This document shows, piece by piece, positions 10,284-19,993 of a stretch of DNA of 64,000 nt. A model generated the notes under the pieces. It searched no databases and was not told the origin of the DNA. It saw only the letters and a program-made list of their open reading frames with translations. The stretch spans positions 4,402,001 through 4,466,000 of the forward strand of contig NC_062971.1 in the NCBI RefSeq assembly GCF_023078275.1, in the 5' to 3' direction. How positions within the stretch are numbered: the stretch's first letter is position 1; every line of letters begins with the position of its first letter. The position numbers and the translations under genes were made by a program. The stretch comes from Leguminivora glycinivorella (taxonomy: Eukaryota; Arthropoda; Insecta; Lepidoptera; Tortricidae).

Positions 10284-11496
10284 TGTAAAAAAACCGGCCA
10301 AGTGCGAGTCGGACTCGCCCACCGAGGGTTCCGTACAAACTTTTTTTCAAACTACCTAGAAAAAATAATCTCATATTTTCATATAACTCTAATGTCTTGA
10401 CTAGAAGACAAAAGTATAGGCACTAATGAGTATTATTGTGTATAGCGCCATCTCCCGGTCAATTTGCTAACTAATTTGCGCGACCTGGTTTTTCAGGGAT
10501 AATTCTTTATAATGTTAACCGATTTAAACAGTTTTTACTTTATTGGAGAGAAGATGGTTTACGTAACATCTCGTATTAATTTGAAGTACTATATACATCC
10601 GCAAGGGTGGATAAATTGAAAGTAAAAATCTGAAAAGTTTTTTGTGAATTAAAACAAAAGTATTCAAAATACAAACACGATTATATTTTTCCTGTAATAT
10701 TTAGCATAAAATCAATGTTTACTAAAATTTTCATAATTTTTCGTTGGTAAACTTCGGAGATAAGGGGGAGGAACGGTATTTTTTTTTACATTTTCCTTCA
10801 AAATTCTTCTTTTTTCCACAACAAAAAAATTATAAAAAATAGCTTCAATCTGAGCTCTTTCCAACGATACCCCACTTGAAACCCCACTAGTAACTTGAAA
10901 TTTACAGTTTGCCCCCCTTTCATTTTGGCCATTTTCTACAATTAAAATTAATATATTTAAAAAAATTACTTATATTTAAAAATTACTGGGTGTTCGCAGA
11001 ACTGATCGAATCAGAAACACGGAACTGCGCTCCAGAATTCGAGTAGTAGATGTAGGTGCCAAGACCGCTAAGCTTAAGTGGGACTGGGCTGGACACGTCT
11101 GCCGCATGCATCCTGAAAGGTGGGCTAAAATGGTTACCGAATGGGACCCACGGACTACGATAGACGGTGTAGGTAGAGGTACAGGCAGACCAAAAAGGAG
11201 ATGGTGCGACGACCTGGAAAAATTTTATCCCAACTGGTGGGGAAATGCAAGTGATAGGGTCGAGTGGAGGAAGAGAGGGGAGGCCTTTGCCCAGCAGTGA
11301 GACACTAACGCAGGCTAGAAAAAAAAAAATACACTTTCTATTTTTAGAGGTTTACAATGTTCACAACTATTCCAAATTTCAAGTTGATAGCATTAGTAGT
11401 TCTCGAGATATTTAGGAATGTGACAGACGGACAGACAGACGGACAGAGTCGCACCATAAGGGTTCCTGTTGTACCTTTTTGGTACGGAACCCTAAA
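10284..11496 (+). repeat. Interspersed repeat (CCGGCCAAGTGCGAG family) interrupted by an RTE fragment
   Basis: It starts AAACCGGCCAAGTGCGAGTC and ends GGTACGGAACCCTAAAAA, with a GACAGACGGACAGAC tract before the end. A minus-strand copy lies at 58452-59278. The middle (about 10985-11330) is occupied by a LINE fragment ending in a poly-A run. The older repeat was therefore the target of a retrotransposition. Confidence 0.65.
10990..11300 (+). pseudogene. RTE-type LINE reverse-transcriptase C-terminal fragment
   Basis: The frame is open over the last ~100 codons of an endonuclease-reverse transcriptase: TDRIRNTELRSRIRVVDVG, then KLKWDWAGHVCRMHPERWA, then GRPKRRWCDDLEKFYPNWW and the typical final WRKRGEAFAQQ before TGA at 11298-11300. 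The stop is followed by CTAACGCAGGCTAG and a run of A (11319-11328), which is the LINE 3' end. Only the terminus remains, as usual for abortive reverse transcription. Confidence 0.75.
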
Positions 11497-12155
11497 AAGG
11501 AAGATCACGTTACACCGTGTATAAATAATTAATGAGTGCGAAAGTGACGGAGTACAAAACCTTAACTTTAACTGCCAATATCGCTCGCTTCAATAGGCTA
11601 AATGACTCTTGACGATACAAGAATAGTAGTCGCACAATATATGTATTATTATGACACCAACATGACATTGAAAATACCTATTGTTTTTAGTTCTTACAAT
11701 TTTGTATAATCAGCGCCTAAGAAAAGCTTAATGTATTCTCAATTTCTGCCCTTTTCATATTCCGTTGTTAATATTCACTTTGTTAACCAACTCATAACGT
11801 CCATGTCATGTTTCGACACGCATTTCTTTAAATGTCAGTCATGGCCAGTTTAGATGGACCCTAGGTTCATTCCTAGCTTCTTACACTCTTGTGACATGTG
11901 GAGATCTGGTTATGGTGGTTACCCGTTAAATATCACGCCCTTGCGTGTCCTGATTAAACTTTAGATGTCGTTCACTTCGCTTTACCAGTCATGTCATCAT
12001 GTCTAGTATATAAATGTGATCCCTCTCATAAAGCGGACGCAGCGCCTATTTTGAAACGTAATACATAAAAGAGCTTTGGTAGACACCGGAGAGCAATTTG
12101 GCGTTGAAACTCTAGGTAGAATCTCTAGACACATGGGGTCCCATCGCATAATTAT
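11497..12155. other. No recognisable feature
   Basis: AT-rich sequence upstream of the DIRS element. I see no repeat or coding hallmarks. Confidence 0.4.
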
Positions 12156-12204
12156 TAGCCGCGTTTTACCTACCAATAAAACGCATATTAATTTACTTAC
12201 CTTA

Positions 12205-12369
12205 TTCGAAGCTTATTAATTGAGAGAGGCACGTCGTTTCCCGCCATTTTATTGCTATCTCTTTCTAACTTATGACTCCATTTCACTCTTTTTTCCCCTA
12301 CTATTCACCACCTGGCAGTAGGGATGAGTTTGATTTAAAACGAAATCCGAGAATAGTTCGTCATTGGCT
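12205..12369. repeat. DIRS left inverted terminal repeat
   Basis: From TTATTCGAAGCTTATTAATT to GAATAGTTCGTCATTGGC it is the reverse complement of 17161-17325. I noticed only trivial differences by eye. The extreme left end (12156-12204, GCCGCGTTTTACCTACCAAT) is unique to this side and is copied into the internal complementary region. Confidence 0.9.
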
Positions 12370-12411
12370 CGCAATTAAGTAATGTCACCAGGCAGAGTTT
12401 ACTCATAAGCT

Positions 12412-12504
12412 TCGAATAAGGTAAGTAAATTAATATGCGTTTTATTGGTAGGTAAAACGCGGCTATTAATTTGACTTGACCGTTATTCGAAGCTTATTAA
12501 TTGA
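12412..12504. repeat. DIRS internal complementary region
   Basis: Bases 12412-12464 are the reverse complement of the left terminus (12156-12213: CTTCGAATAAGGTAAGTAAA then GCGTTTTATTGGTAGG). Bases 12465-12504 are the reverse complement of the right terminus (17298-17342: ATTTGACTTGACCGTTATTC). This joint copy of both ends is the hallmark template that DIRS elements use to close a circular cDNA. Confidence 0.9.
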
Positions 12505-12685
12505 GACCTGTTTGTTATCGCCTGGTGGTGAAGAAAAAAGAGGACGCCAATGTGACCTTATACCATGATGATTGTTAGGATAGAAATGTATAAGACCTCA
12601 GATTCACCAATCAACCATTTATTGCAAGTATTAGCAAGAAATCATGAATCATCTAAAAGTATTTCTAAGAATAGATTATAGTTAA

Positions 12686-14263
12686 CTATTTAATTGGTTC
12701 AAACAAGTGTGATACAGAATCAACAGAGGATACAGGCATCACTTCACGCCTATAGTGACGACAAAAAGTATTTTCTGAGCGCCAATTACCACGCGCTAGA
12801 ATTTCGTCTACAGGGAAATTGTCTACCCAATGTTTTGATGCCACAGCAGAGCGAATGCTGCCTGGCGTCGCTGTAATGCCTGCTTCCTTGAACAAGCTCT
12901 TTATCCAACCGGAAATAATCGTTCGAGATGCACTTTTGACATCACCTCTTAGAGTAACAAATAAATCACATATATTGGCCAATACACGCCTACATTTTAG
13001 TAAAGAAACTATATGATTTACCCAAAATACAGGGTCCAAGTTTTGACACTCAGAGTTGTGTAACAATCTCCATCCCGACTGCCTATAATCAGCGCAGTCC
13101 GTTTTTGATCCAAATGCCGGCCAAAATACAATAGCATCATCAGATTTTACAAAGTGCTGACAATCAATTTTTAACAATGTCAAATCATGGATTCGCCTGC
13201 CAGAGCAAAGCAGCAATAACATTGCAGTGTGTCTGCATGATTCGAAAGCACTCTCCAAATTTACTTTACATTTGCTAAGATGATCAAGAAGAAAATCAAT
13301 ATTCCAAATAGGGGGCTTCTGGCCTATGGGCTTCTGCAATGCAATTGATTTTAGAACATGTTTAACAAGAATGTGCGAACTCAGTAGGCCAGAATCCTCT
13401 GTATTACATAACGTGGAGACTACTGATTTGTAGAGCAATATAGTTCTGTACGAAAGTTTATGTATTAAGTGAAGATCAGATAAATACTTCGCTAAGTCCG
13501 AACCAGACGGTTTCTTGAAGTTTACACTGTGACTAGTGGCCCAAAGGACCCATTTCTTCCACGCTATGTCGTAGGTTTTTCTGGTGGACGTACGCCAAGA
13601 TCGCTTGAGTAATTTCAATTGATCGGAATTCCAGTCAGTTAAGTTTTCCGACCACCCCCACACTTCCACACTTCCACGACCATTTCCTGCACTTTCGGTG
13701 GAGGCAATCCCGTCGTGACGTCGATCAAGAACCTCTCCAGTGATCGCAGAGTGAAGGGGGCTGCTAGAGCGCGTGATCTGATGTCCGCTCGCCAATAAAC
13801 GCGATCCCATCGTGGTACTACTAACAGGTATGTGCCCATTGCTTGGTTGAGATGTGCTAGCACTTTCGGGACCAGATAGGGGGGTGGAAACACCCAGGCC
13901 AGGTTGTAATTCCACACTTGTGAAAACGCGTCGTGAAATAACGCCTTCGGGTCGCTTTGGTCCAGTGAAGCGTAATTTATCACCACATGCGCCTGGTGAG
14001 ACGCAAATAGGTCGATCTGGGGAACACCCCATTTTGAAAATACCTTCTCCGTAGCGCCCGGAAGCAGATGCCACTCCGGGGCCTGGCGCAGTCGTGACAG
14101 GTGATCTGCATGGCTGTTGTATTTTCCCGGAATGTGAACTAGGCTCAGATTGATGTGGTATTGCTCTAGGATGCAAAATATCTGGAATGTCAATTTTAGG
14201 AGTGGATTCGACTTTGTGCCGCCCTGGTTGCGTAGATATGCTAACACGGTTTTGTTGTCGCAT
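12686..14263 (-). CDS. DIRS tyrosine recombinase (integrase)
   Basis: The frame is 525 codons, but the first ~200 overlap the RT frame and are low-complexity. The recognisable domain runs from about residue 205. An N-terminal SAM-like region (WRTSTRKTYDIAWKKWVLWA) precedes the catalytic domain with SGRRIHD (R356/R357), GSIR (R471), ARGNW (W494) and FCRHYRRE (nucleophile Y504). The usual H of the HxxR box is replaced by G, which I believe also occurs in other DIRS recombinases. It would integrate the circular cDNA by strand exchange. It follows the RT frame with overlap, so it may need frameshifting or re-initiation. No internal stop. Confidence 0.88.
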   Translation of the reverse strand: MRQQNRVSISTQPGRHKVESTPKIDIPDILHPRAIPHQSEPSSHSGKIQQPCRSPVTTAPGPGVASASGRYGEGIFKMGCSPDRPICVSPGACGDKLRFTGPKRPEGVISRRVFTSVELQPGLGVSTPLSGPESASTSQPSNGHIPVSSTTMGSRLLASGHQITRSSSPLHSAITGEVLDRRHDGIASTESAGNGRGSVEVWGWSENLTDWNSDQLKLLKRSWRTSTRKTYDIAWKKWVLWATSHSVNFKKPSGSDLAKYLSDLHLIHKLSYRTILLYKSVVSTLCNTEDSGLLSSHILVKHVLKSIALQKPIGQKPPIWNIDFLLDHLSKCKVNLESAFESCRHTAMLLLLCSGRRIHDLTLLKIDCQHFVKSDDAIVFWPAFGSKTDCADYRQSGWRLLHNSECQNLDPVFWVNHIVSLLKCRRVLANICDLFVTLRGDVKSASRTIISGWIKSLFKEAGITATPGSIRSAVASKHWVDNFPVDEILARGNWRSENTFCRHYRREVMPVSSVDSVSHLFEPIK

Positions 14264-15741
14264 TGAACAAGTACCGTAGAGTTGCTCAGGGACTGACAGT
14301 GACCTTCTAAAACCCTTTTCACGGCAAGCATCTCCTTATGATTGCAATGCAACCTTTGTTCCGGCTTTGTCCAAAATCCCGTCAAAGCTTGATCGTCTAA
14401 TTGGGCACCCCAGGCCAGATCTGACGCATCTGTTGTTAAAAAGTGCGACGGTGGAGGTAGGTGGATCGGTGAAGCCGCGCGACAATGATGCAACCACCAG
14501 GTCAAGTCCTCCTTTACTCTGTCCGGAATGGCATATGTCTGACTCGAAAAACGTGGCACAGAGTTCAGAAAGTTTAGCAGGGCTCGGTAGTTTAGCCTTC
14601 CCTTTGGAACCATGAAACTTGCGAAGTTTAAAAGTCCCACTAATCTTTCCAAGTTCTTTCGATTGGTTTTCGCAGAGGAAAGCAGATCTTGGATCTTGCA
14701 TAACAAAGATGGAATCTTTTCGTCCGGAAGCCTTTTCTGGTTTCTCCATGCATCCCACCAGACGCCTAAGTATACCAGCGCTTTTTGAGGAATCAATTGT
14801 GATTTTTGATAATTGATTAGCCACCCTAGTGTCTCTAATTTCTTTACTACCGTCTGGACATTCCTGACAAGAGTATTCTTTTCTTGGTGCGCAATAAGGA
14901 AATCGTCGAGGTACACTATTATCCTTATATTCATGTCCCTTAGAATCTGCGCCGTCCAGTTGGTGAATGTCGCAAAGGTTTTCGGCGCGGTGCTGAGGCC
15001 GAACGGAAGACAAGTCATCTGCATAAGCTCTTGGCCATAGATAAGGCGCAGAAACCGCCTGTGAGATGGCTTTATTGGCAGATGGAAGTATGCCTGGGAC
15101 AAGTCCACCTTGCACAGCCAGTCGTTCGGCTGGATGAAATTTGGCACACGGTGCACGTTTATTAATCCAAAATTTTCGGTCATTACATACCGGTTTAAGG
15201 CCTTCAAATTGAAGATAGGCCGGGGCGAGCCGTCGCTTTTGGGCACTAGGAACATGGTTGATATAAAACTGGGAGACGGATCCACTACCTCTAGGACACC
15301 CTGATCTTTCATTTGGCCGATGATCTGATCCATGTCGTCTGACTGCGGACATTTGAGGTTGTCGCCACAATAGTTTGGATAAACTAGGGGTGGCTTTTGA
15401 AGGAAGGGTATGCGATACCCTTTTAACATCCGCAACACGTGGTCCGGTGCGTTCATGTTCTCCCATATTTTGTAAAACTGTGCCAGCCGGCCTGCCCTGA
15501 ACCTTATGTCAATATTTACCTCGCTTGTTGGATCTGTACCCCGCGGGGGAAGCACCTCGTTTTCGAGCAGCTCGGGGCTGATACTGGGGCCTTTGTTGAT
15601 ATTGTCTCGATCGTCGTCCACGAAATGAACTGCTGGGCCCATTTTTAAATGCAGTGTTACATCCTTGCGAAGGATAGTTATGATTGTAATTTCCCCGCTG
15701 GGTATGACATTGCTGCGCGGCAGCATTTTCTTGGCAAGCAT
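13639..15741 (-). CDS. DIRS reverse transcriptase / RNase H polyprotein
   Basis: 700 codons. RT motifs run from FLVPKSDGSPRPIFNLKALN (about 164-183) through KVDLSQAYFHLPI (211-223) and LPFGLSTAPKTF (245-256) to the catalytic YLDD at 277-280. RNase H follows: TTDAS (D438), HKE (E470), QCDN (D495) and SHADHLSR (D546). A C-terminal region (575-650) with IDLFAS and FPPPYL corresponds to the DIRS methyltransferase-like segment; FPPPY stands where DPPY would be. The frame overlaps gag by 233 bases at its start and the recombinase frame at its end. No frameshift or stop is seen. Its product would copy the element RNA into cDNA. Confidence 0.92.
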   Translation of the reverse strand: MLAKKMLPRSNVIPSGEITIITILRKDVTLHLKMGPAVHFVDDDRDNINKGPSISPELLENEVLPPRGTDPTSEVNIDIRFRAGRLAQFYKIWENMNAPDHVLRMLKGYRIPFLQKPPLVYPNYCGDNLKCPQSDDMDQIIGQMKDQGVLEVVDPSPSFISTMFLVPKSDGSPRPIFNLKALNRYVMTENFGLINVHRVPNFIQPNDWLCKVDLSQAYFHLPIKPSHRRFLRLIYGQELMQMTCLPFGLSTAPKTFATFTNWTAQILRDMNIRIIVYLDDFLIAHQEKNTLVRNVQTVVKKLETLGWLINYQKSQLIPQKALVYLGVWWDAWRNQKRLPDEKIPSLLCKIQDLLSSAKTNRKNLERLVGLLNFASFMVPKGRLNYRALLNFLNSVPRFSSQTYAIPDRVKEDLTWWLHHCRAASPIHLPPPSHFLTTDASDLAWGAQLDDQALTGFWTKPEQRLHCNHKEMLAVKRVLEGHCQSLSNSTVLVQCDNKTVLAYLRNQGGTKSNPLLKLTFQIFCILEQYHINLSLVHIPGKYNSHADHLSRLRQAPEWHLLPGATEKVFSKWGVPQIDLFASHQAHVVINYASLDQSDPKALFHDAFSQVWNYNLAWVFPPPYLVPKVLAHLNQAMGTYLLVVPRWDRVYWRADIRSRALAAPFTLRSLERFLIDVTTGLPPPKVQEMVVEVWKCGGGRKT

Positions 15742-16843
15742 GAGAATTACACGTAAGAGTGTTGCTTGAATGCGGGTGATTGCAGTAGCCCTGCGAGGGC
15801 GCTTTGTGAGGCAATGCTCCCTGCGAGGGAGCGCCTGGCGTGGCCTTAGCCTCGTCTGTTTGCGAAACAGGGGTCTTTTTTATTGGCCAGAAACACTTAC
15901 GAACTCCACCATGGTGCTCAATCTTGGCTGAAAAGGCTTCGGAGTCGAACAGCGACGAACTGGACGGAGGTATCTTGCGTATAGCCGCCTTAAGCAAGGG
16001 CTCCTTGATATGCTTCGTGATACCATTTCGCCTCATGTTTATAACCTCAGCTCTATGACCACAAACAAGTTGTAACATGTCTTCGGATACCTTGAAAAGG
16101 TCACCGGCCAAGAGGACGCTACTCACCTTGTCGCGAAAACTTTCGTACGAAAACTCGCCACCTGACCTAGTAAAGTCCAGTATTTCTGCCACTGCAGCGT
16201 GCAGGGCTTCTTGTTGTTTTATCAAACAAAACGTAAGGGCGCCATACGCTTTGTCAGAATGCACCAAATGTGGATATGTGTCATATGGTTTAACTTCTTC
16301 GTTAACTTCTAAATCCGTGTAACCTGGGGACCTACTGTAGATTTTCTGAGTTTCGGCATAGCGAATGTCATTCCAGCCCTTGCTACCAAAGCGTTGTACC
16401 TCACACAAAAGTTTTATTTGCCCTTCCGTTGCCTCAGGTATTGTTGGTTCTTTTAATTTAGTACCAAGGCCTAAGACAAAAGGTTTCGACGGGCCCGGGC
16501 CCGGCTGAGGTTCCGCTTCGGTATAAAGGTCTCGACTGACATTGTCTGAAACCACAGAATATGCATCACAATCCTCCTCATGAGCGTAATAGTTATTAGG
16601 ATTAACAAGTGCTCGCAGCTCGTTTACTTGTTTAGTTAACTCATGGAGCTTGCGACGGGACTTTTTCGGCCCCCTTTTCTTGCTGCGATACCGGCACTTG
16701 CGTTTCGAATCTGATCTCGACGAGCCCGAGGAACTGGAGCAGTCCGTACTATTACTGCTACTTGCACTAGATACACGCTTACGCCTTGTTTTTGGGACAT
16801 TCTCGGCTGGTTTGTCCTCTGGCTTTCCTTCTACCTCATCCAT
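15509..16843 (-). CDS. DIRS gag-like ORF1
   Basis: The frame is open from 16972, but the best start is the ATG at 16843 (MDEVEGKPEDKP), giving 445 residues. The N-terminus is Ser-rich then strongly basic (KRKCRYRSKKRGPKKSRRK), followed by a possible coiled coil (LHELTKQVNELRAL). A middle domain of ~200 residues and an Arg/Gln/Tyr-rich tail (QQRPQYQPRAARKRG) follow, consistent with nucleic-acid binding. No CCHC knuckle is seen, as usual in DIRS gag. It is the first gene of the element, 5' of RT, and overlaps the RT start in another frame. Confidence 0.8.
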   Translation of the reverse strand: MDEVEGKPEDKPAENVPKTRRKRVSSASSSNSTDCSSSSGSSRSDSKRKCRYRSKKRGPKKSRRKLHELTKQVNELRALVNPNNYYAHEEDCDAYSVVSDNVSRDLYTEAEPQPGPGPSKPFVLGLGTKLKEPTIPEATEGQIKLLCEVQRFGSKGWNDIRYAETQKIYSRSPGYTDLEVNEEVKPYDTYPHLVHSDKAYGALTFCLIKQQEALHAAVAEILDFTRSGGEFSYESFRDKVSSVLLAGDLFKVSEDMLQLVCGHRAEVINMRRNGITKHIKEPLLKAAIRKIPPSSSSLFDSEAFSAKIEHHGGVRKCFWPIKKTPVSQTDEAKATPGAPSQGALPHKAPSQGYCNHPHSSNTLTCNSHACQENAAAQQCHTQRGNYNHNYPSQGCNTAFKNGPSSSFRGRRSRQYQQRPQYQPRAARKRGASPAGYRSNKRGKY

Positions 16844-17160
16844 AATTCTACAATACAAAACAACAATCAAAATCGAACGGCAAAAACCGTTTAAATAATT
16901 AAAATATTTCAAATAATTTTGGAGGGTAGATTCGAAACCCTTTGTGTAGCGTACAAAAAACAAAATAGTCACTCGATGATTACTTACGTGAATGAGTTGT
17001 CACAATAGGTAACCTTTCACTAGATATTCGATTTGATCGATTAACTAACAAATTTTTAAACTCATAATGAGTTTGCAAGAAGATCAATTTTAAACACTAA
17101 TGGACTTATCTGAGTCGTGCTTCTTGTTAGCACGACCTACCGCGGCGGGAAACGAGACGC

Positions 17161-17325
17161 CAATGACGAACTATTCTCGGATTTCGTTTTAAATCAAACT
17201 CATCCCTACTGCCAGGTGGTGAATAGTAGGGGAAAAAAGAGTGAAATGGAGTCATAAGTTAGAAAGAGATAGCAATAAAATGGCGGGAAACGACGTGCCT
17301 CTCTCAATTAATAAGCTTCGAATAA
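17161..17325. repeat. DIRS right inverted terminal repeat
   Basis: Inverted copy of 12205-12369, starting GCCAATGACGAACTATTC and reaching AATAAGCTTCGAATAA. It is followed by the side-specific end ACGGTCAAGTCAAATTAAT (to 17342), which is also present in the internal complementary region. On the minus strand this is the 5' end and presumably holds the promoter. Confidence 0.9.
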
Positions 17326-17419
17326 CGGTCAAGTCAAATTAATTTACAGAAATCTGTAGCCAAGACTGCAATCATCTCGCTCCGTATCGTGTTGTAGTGA
17401 TCTCTATTGCTCTTCCGTA

Positions 17420-17580
17420 TTGGTGTAAGGGTACGTACCCAAATGCAAAAACACTCACGATAATATCTGTTTCATAACTATCTACCTCTATTGTTCTTGT
17501 ATATTGGAGCGACAGAGCCGGCCTGCATTGCTGTCGGCGTCTGGCGTCGACGATAGCCATTCGGCTACGCCAGCAGTTGG
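17420..17580. repeat. MITE family H copy
   Basis: It runs from GGGTACGTACCCAAATGC to GCCATTCGGCTACGCCAGC and contains GAGCGACAGAGCCGGCCTGC and GTCGGCGTCTGGCGTCGACG. It matches 33853-34038 almost throughout. Confidence 0.6.
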
Positions 17581-18221
17581 GTATCGTTCACTACGGAGTG
17601 TCAACCATAGTACTCTAGGCTGGAGACCCTACGGCTCTGGCGTCCAAAGAGTTTGCAACTTCCTTGCACAACTTAGGTACCTATCAACATTGTGATATAG
17701 CTACCAAATTTTGACAGTATCTTTTTAACGTAGCTAGTTCTATTCTTAGTCTTAATAGTTTTTCTATGATTTGTAGGTTATTGTTATTTTATCATATCAC
17801 AGAGTCAAGCTTAAACTGGTTTATCGTAGTGAGCGCAATAAGCGATAAGAATAAGCCAACCTTGTCAGTCCGTCATAGGAAACGAACAAATTATTCATGG
17901 GAATGAGGGTGAATAGATAATCGGGAGACGTAGACGGGTTACGTTTACGTGACGTTGGTGGGAATGAAAGGATTTTTTATTAATTGCTTCAAATTCAATA
18001 TCGACAATTCTGTACATTTATTTTGCAGTGCAATAATAATCTTTGGTTCTTTCTTGATTTTTTTTGTTGTTTACTTTTGTACTTAATTTCCAATGCGCAC
18101 TCTTCAGGATGTTAAATACTTTTGGAGCGTTATTTTATTTTGATACTGACTGTACCTTAATAATATTTTTGTAAATTAATGACTGAAAATCGTAAATTAT
18201 TAAAGTAGGTAGATACTTAAC

Positions 18222-18736
18222 TAGGGTTGCAAAAAAACGTTTTTTTTTTCTGGCTTGAAAATAAACATGAAAAAAAAAACCGTGAAAAAAACAGGTTTTT
18301 TTCTGGAATTTGTATTTTGTTCTAAAGGACGAAATCTCAAAATTTACAGTTAATACTTTTATACGGTTTTTTAGACTTAATGGTAACTATTAAACGAATT
18401 TAATTAAATAACTTTAATTTCTGATTTTATAAAACTGACATTTACACGATCTGTAGTTAGTAGTTATCGATATTTACTGTTGGCAGCACCACCACCTCTC
18501 CACACACCACGCTCCACGCCGCATCGAGGATTCCCCAATAAACGTTGGTATACTGAATGTTTATCGAATTAAAATGTACGTTACCTATTGATATTGAAGC
18601 GTTACAAAACACGTATTATTTGTTCATCTGAAAAAAAAACATATTTAGAAAAAAAAACCATGGTGCTTGGTTTTTTTCATGTTTTTTTTCATAATTCTGA
18701 AAAAAAGATTTGTTTTTGTTTCTATTTGCAACCCTA
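18222..18736. mobile_element. hAT-like non-autonomous element, 8-bp target duplication
   Basis: The termini TAGGGTTGCAAA and the complement TTTGCAACCCTA are inverted. TACTTAAC flanks it exactly at 18214-18221 and 18737-18744. Eight-base duplications with (C/T)AGGGTTG-type ends fit the hAT superfamily. The 515-bp body has no frame. Both subterminal parts are rich in G/C-AAAAAAA runs such as CATGAAAAAAAAAACCGTG and its complement, which could be transposase-binding iterons. Confidence 0.85.
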
Positions 18737-19009
18737 TACTTAACCTCTTACCAATAAATAATGAAGAGAGGCCAAACTCCGAGTCACTCGAGACTAATTC
18801 TCGCTTATCGCCAACTATGGGCCATTACACTCTGTAATTTCTTGGCCGAGTTGAATTGGCCCCAATTCTAGATATACCAATTATAAGTTCGGCTTTCCAT
18901 TACATGATGTCAATTAGGACATAATGTAGCGAGAAAAGGGAGCAAGGTATAAGATGAAGCGATTTTGAAAAATACCCAATTTAAACTACTAGTACTGTAA
19001 ATGAAAATG

Positions 19010-19200
19010 AAAATGAAATGAAATATTTATTTTTCAAGTAGGCATATTACAATGCGCATATGAACGTCAAATAAAGCTACGCCGGCTCTAACCCTACGCC
19101 TCAGCCTCGAGAAGATTTCAGTCCCCCCTCAGTTGGGAGGCTATCCACTATGGGACCGGCAAGAAACTCGGCGGGCAACTTCTTTTCAAAACATTACATC
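19010..19200 (-). repeat. LINE-like 3' end fragment
   Basis: It contains CTATCCACTATGGGACCGGC and AAGAAACTCGGCGGGCAACT, with ATGAAATATTTATTT at the left, all recalled from a widespread lepidopteran LINE-type 3' end read on the minus strand. The class is uncertain. Confidence 0.4.
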
Positions 19201-19667
19201 TTATAATTAACATGCATTAAATAACAAGATACAATTTAACATGCAAAAGTATTCATCAAAGAATATGAACAGACAGACTAGGTACTCTATGGAAATTATA
19301 ATAATAAGTATGTATATACATACTAATCGTGCTCCTACACTGGCTGTTATAAATGTTATATAACATGGTGTAACAAGGACAGCGCGATGGCGCCCTGTCC
19401 TTGTCACACTAGGAGAAATAAATACGCATAATATACTTTCCTTTGTACTTACACGATTCGCAAAATATGACTGCTAAAACATGCAGCGTAGGCGTTTACA
19501 TATTAATTTCCTAAATTTTCAATGGAATACCCAACTAAGTGTAAATAAAATATAAACTGATATACAAAATGATTCGAATACACCTTATAAAATACCAAAG
19601 TTAAAAAGTTAAGTTTACAAACAAACCATTCAACACGCACGCTCCTCACAAGCTTTACATCAAAATA

Positions 19668-19801
19668 GGATGCTGATACGCAATAATGTGTTATCCCACA
19701 TGAATTTTGCAATAAAATGTCAACTTTAATCGTCAAATTTTTGAGTTGACATCTTATTGCAAACTGCATGTGGGATAACACATTATTGCGTATCAGCATC
19801 C
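19668..19801. repeat. Foldback element, 134 bp
   Basis: GGATGCTGATACGCAATAAT at 19668 begins a 35-bp perfect arm matched by its complement ending at 19801. A second inner pair (TTGCAATAAAATGTCAACT against AGTTGACATCTTATTGCAA) closes the hairpin. It is non-coding. No target duplication was recognised. Confidence 0.7.
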
Positions 19802-19839
19802 CTTGGGGATATTATAGAATAATGGTAGGCACCATTTAT

Positions 19840-19982
19840 CTGAATTTACACCGGCAAGTTATTGCTGCAGCCTGCAAGTTTCGAGACGCAACTATGGGTA
19901 AGAGAGAGTGGAAAATATCTGCATCTCTTTCTTGCACCTTTGTTTTAAAACTTGCAGCAATAACTTGCAGGTGTAAATTCAG
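19840..19982. repeat. Second foldback element, 143 bp
   Basis: CTGAATTTACACC then GGCAAGTTATTGCTGCA at the left is mirrored by TGCAGCAATAACTTGC then AGGTGTAAATTCAG at the right. It sits 38 bases from the preceding foldback but is unrelated in sequence. Confidence 0.65.
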
Positions 19983-19993
19983 CTTTTCTTCCT

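Larger units (their letters stand above)
12156..17342 (-). mobile_element. Complete DIRS-type tyrosine-recombinase retrotransposon
   Basis: On the minus strand the order is right ITR, gag-like ORF, RT/RNase H ORF, tyrosine recombinase ORF, internal complementary region, left ITR. This is the canonical DIRS layout. Three long frames are all open. The ITRs are inverted rather than direct, and no target duplication is seen, as expected for recombinase-mediated integration of a circle. The element is ~5.2 kb. Retained open frames and close ITR identity suggest a recent, possibly active copy. The family name comes from structure plus motifs and has not been searched. Confidence 0.9.

Noticed and set aside
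14336..15466. 376-codon frame inside the DIRS RT region
   Set aside because: It lies fully inside the RT/RNase H gene in another frame and shows no domain; it is a shadow.
13854..16898. Several plus-strand frames within the DIRS element
   Set aside because: They are antisense to the gag, RT and recombinase genes and have no recognisable motif.
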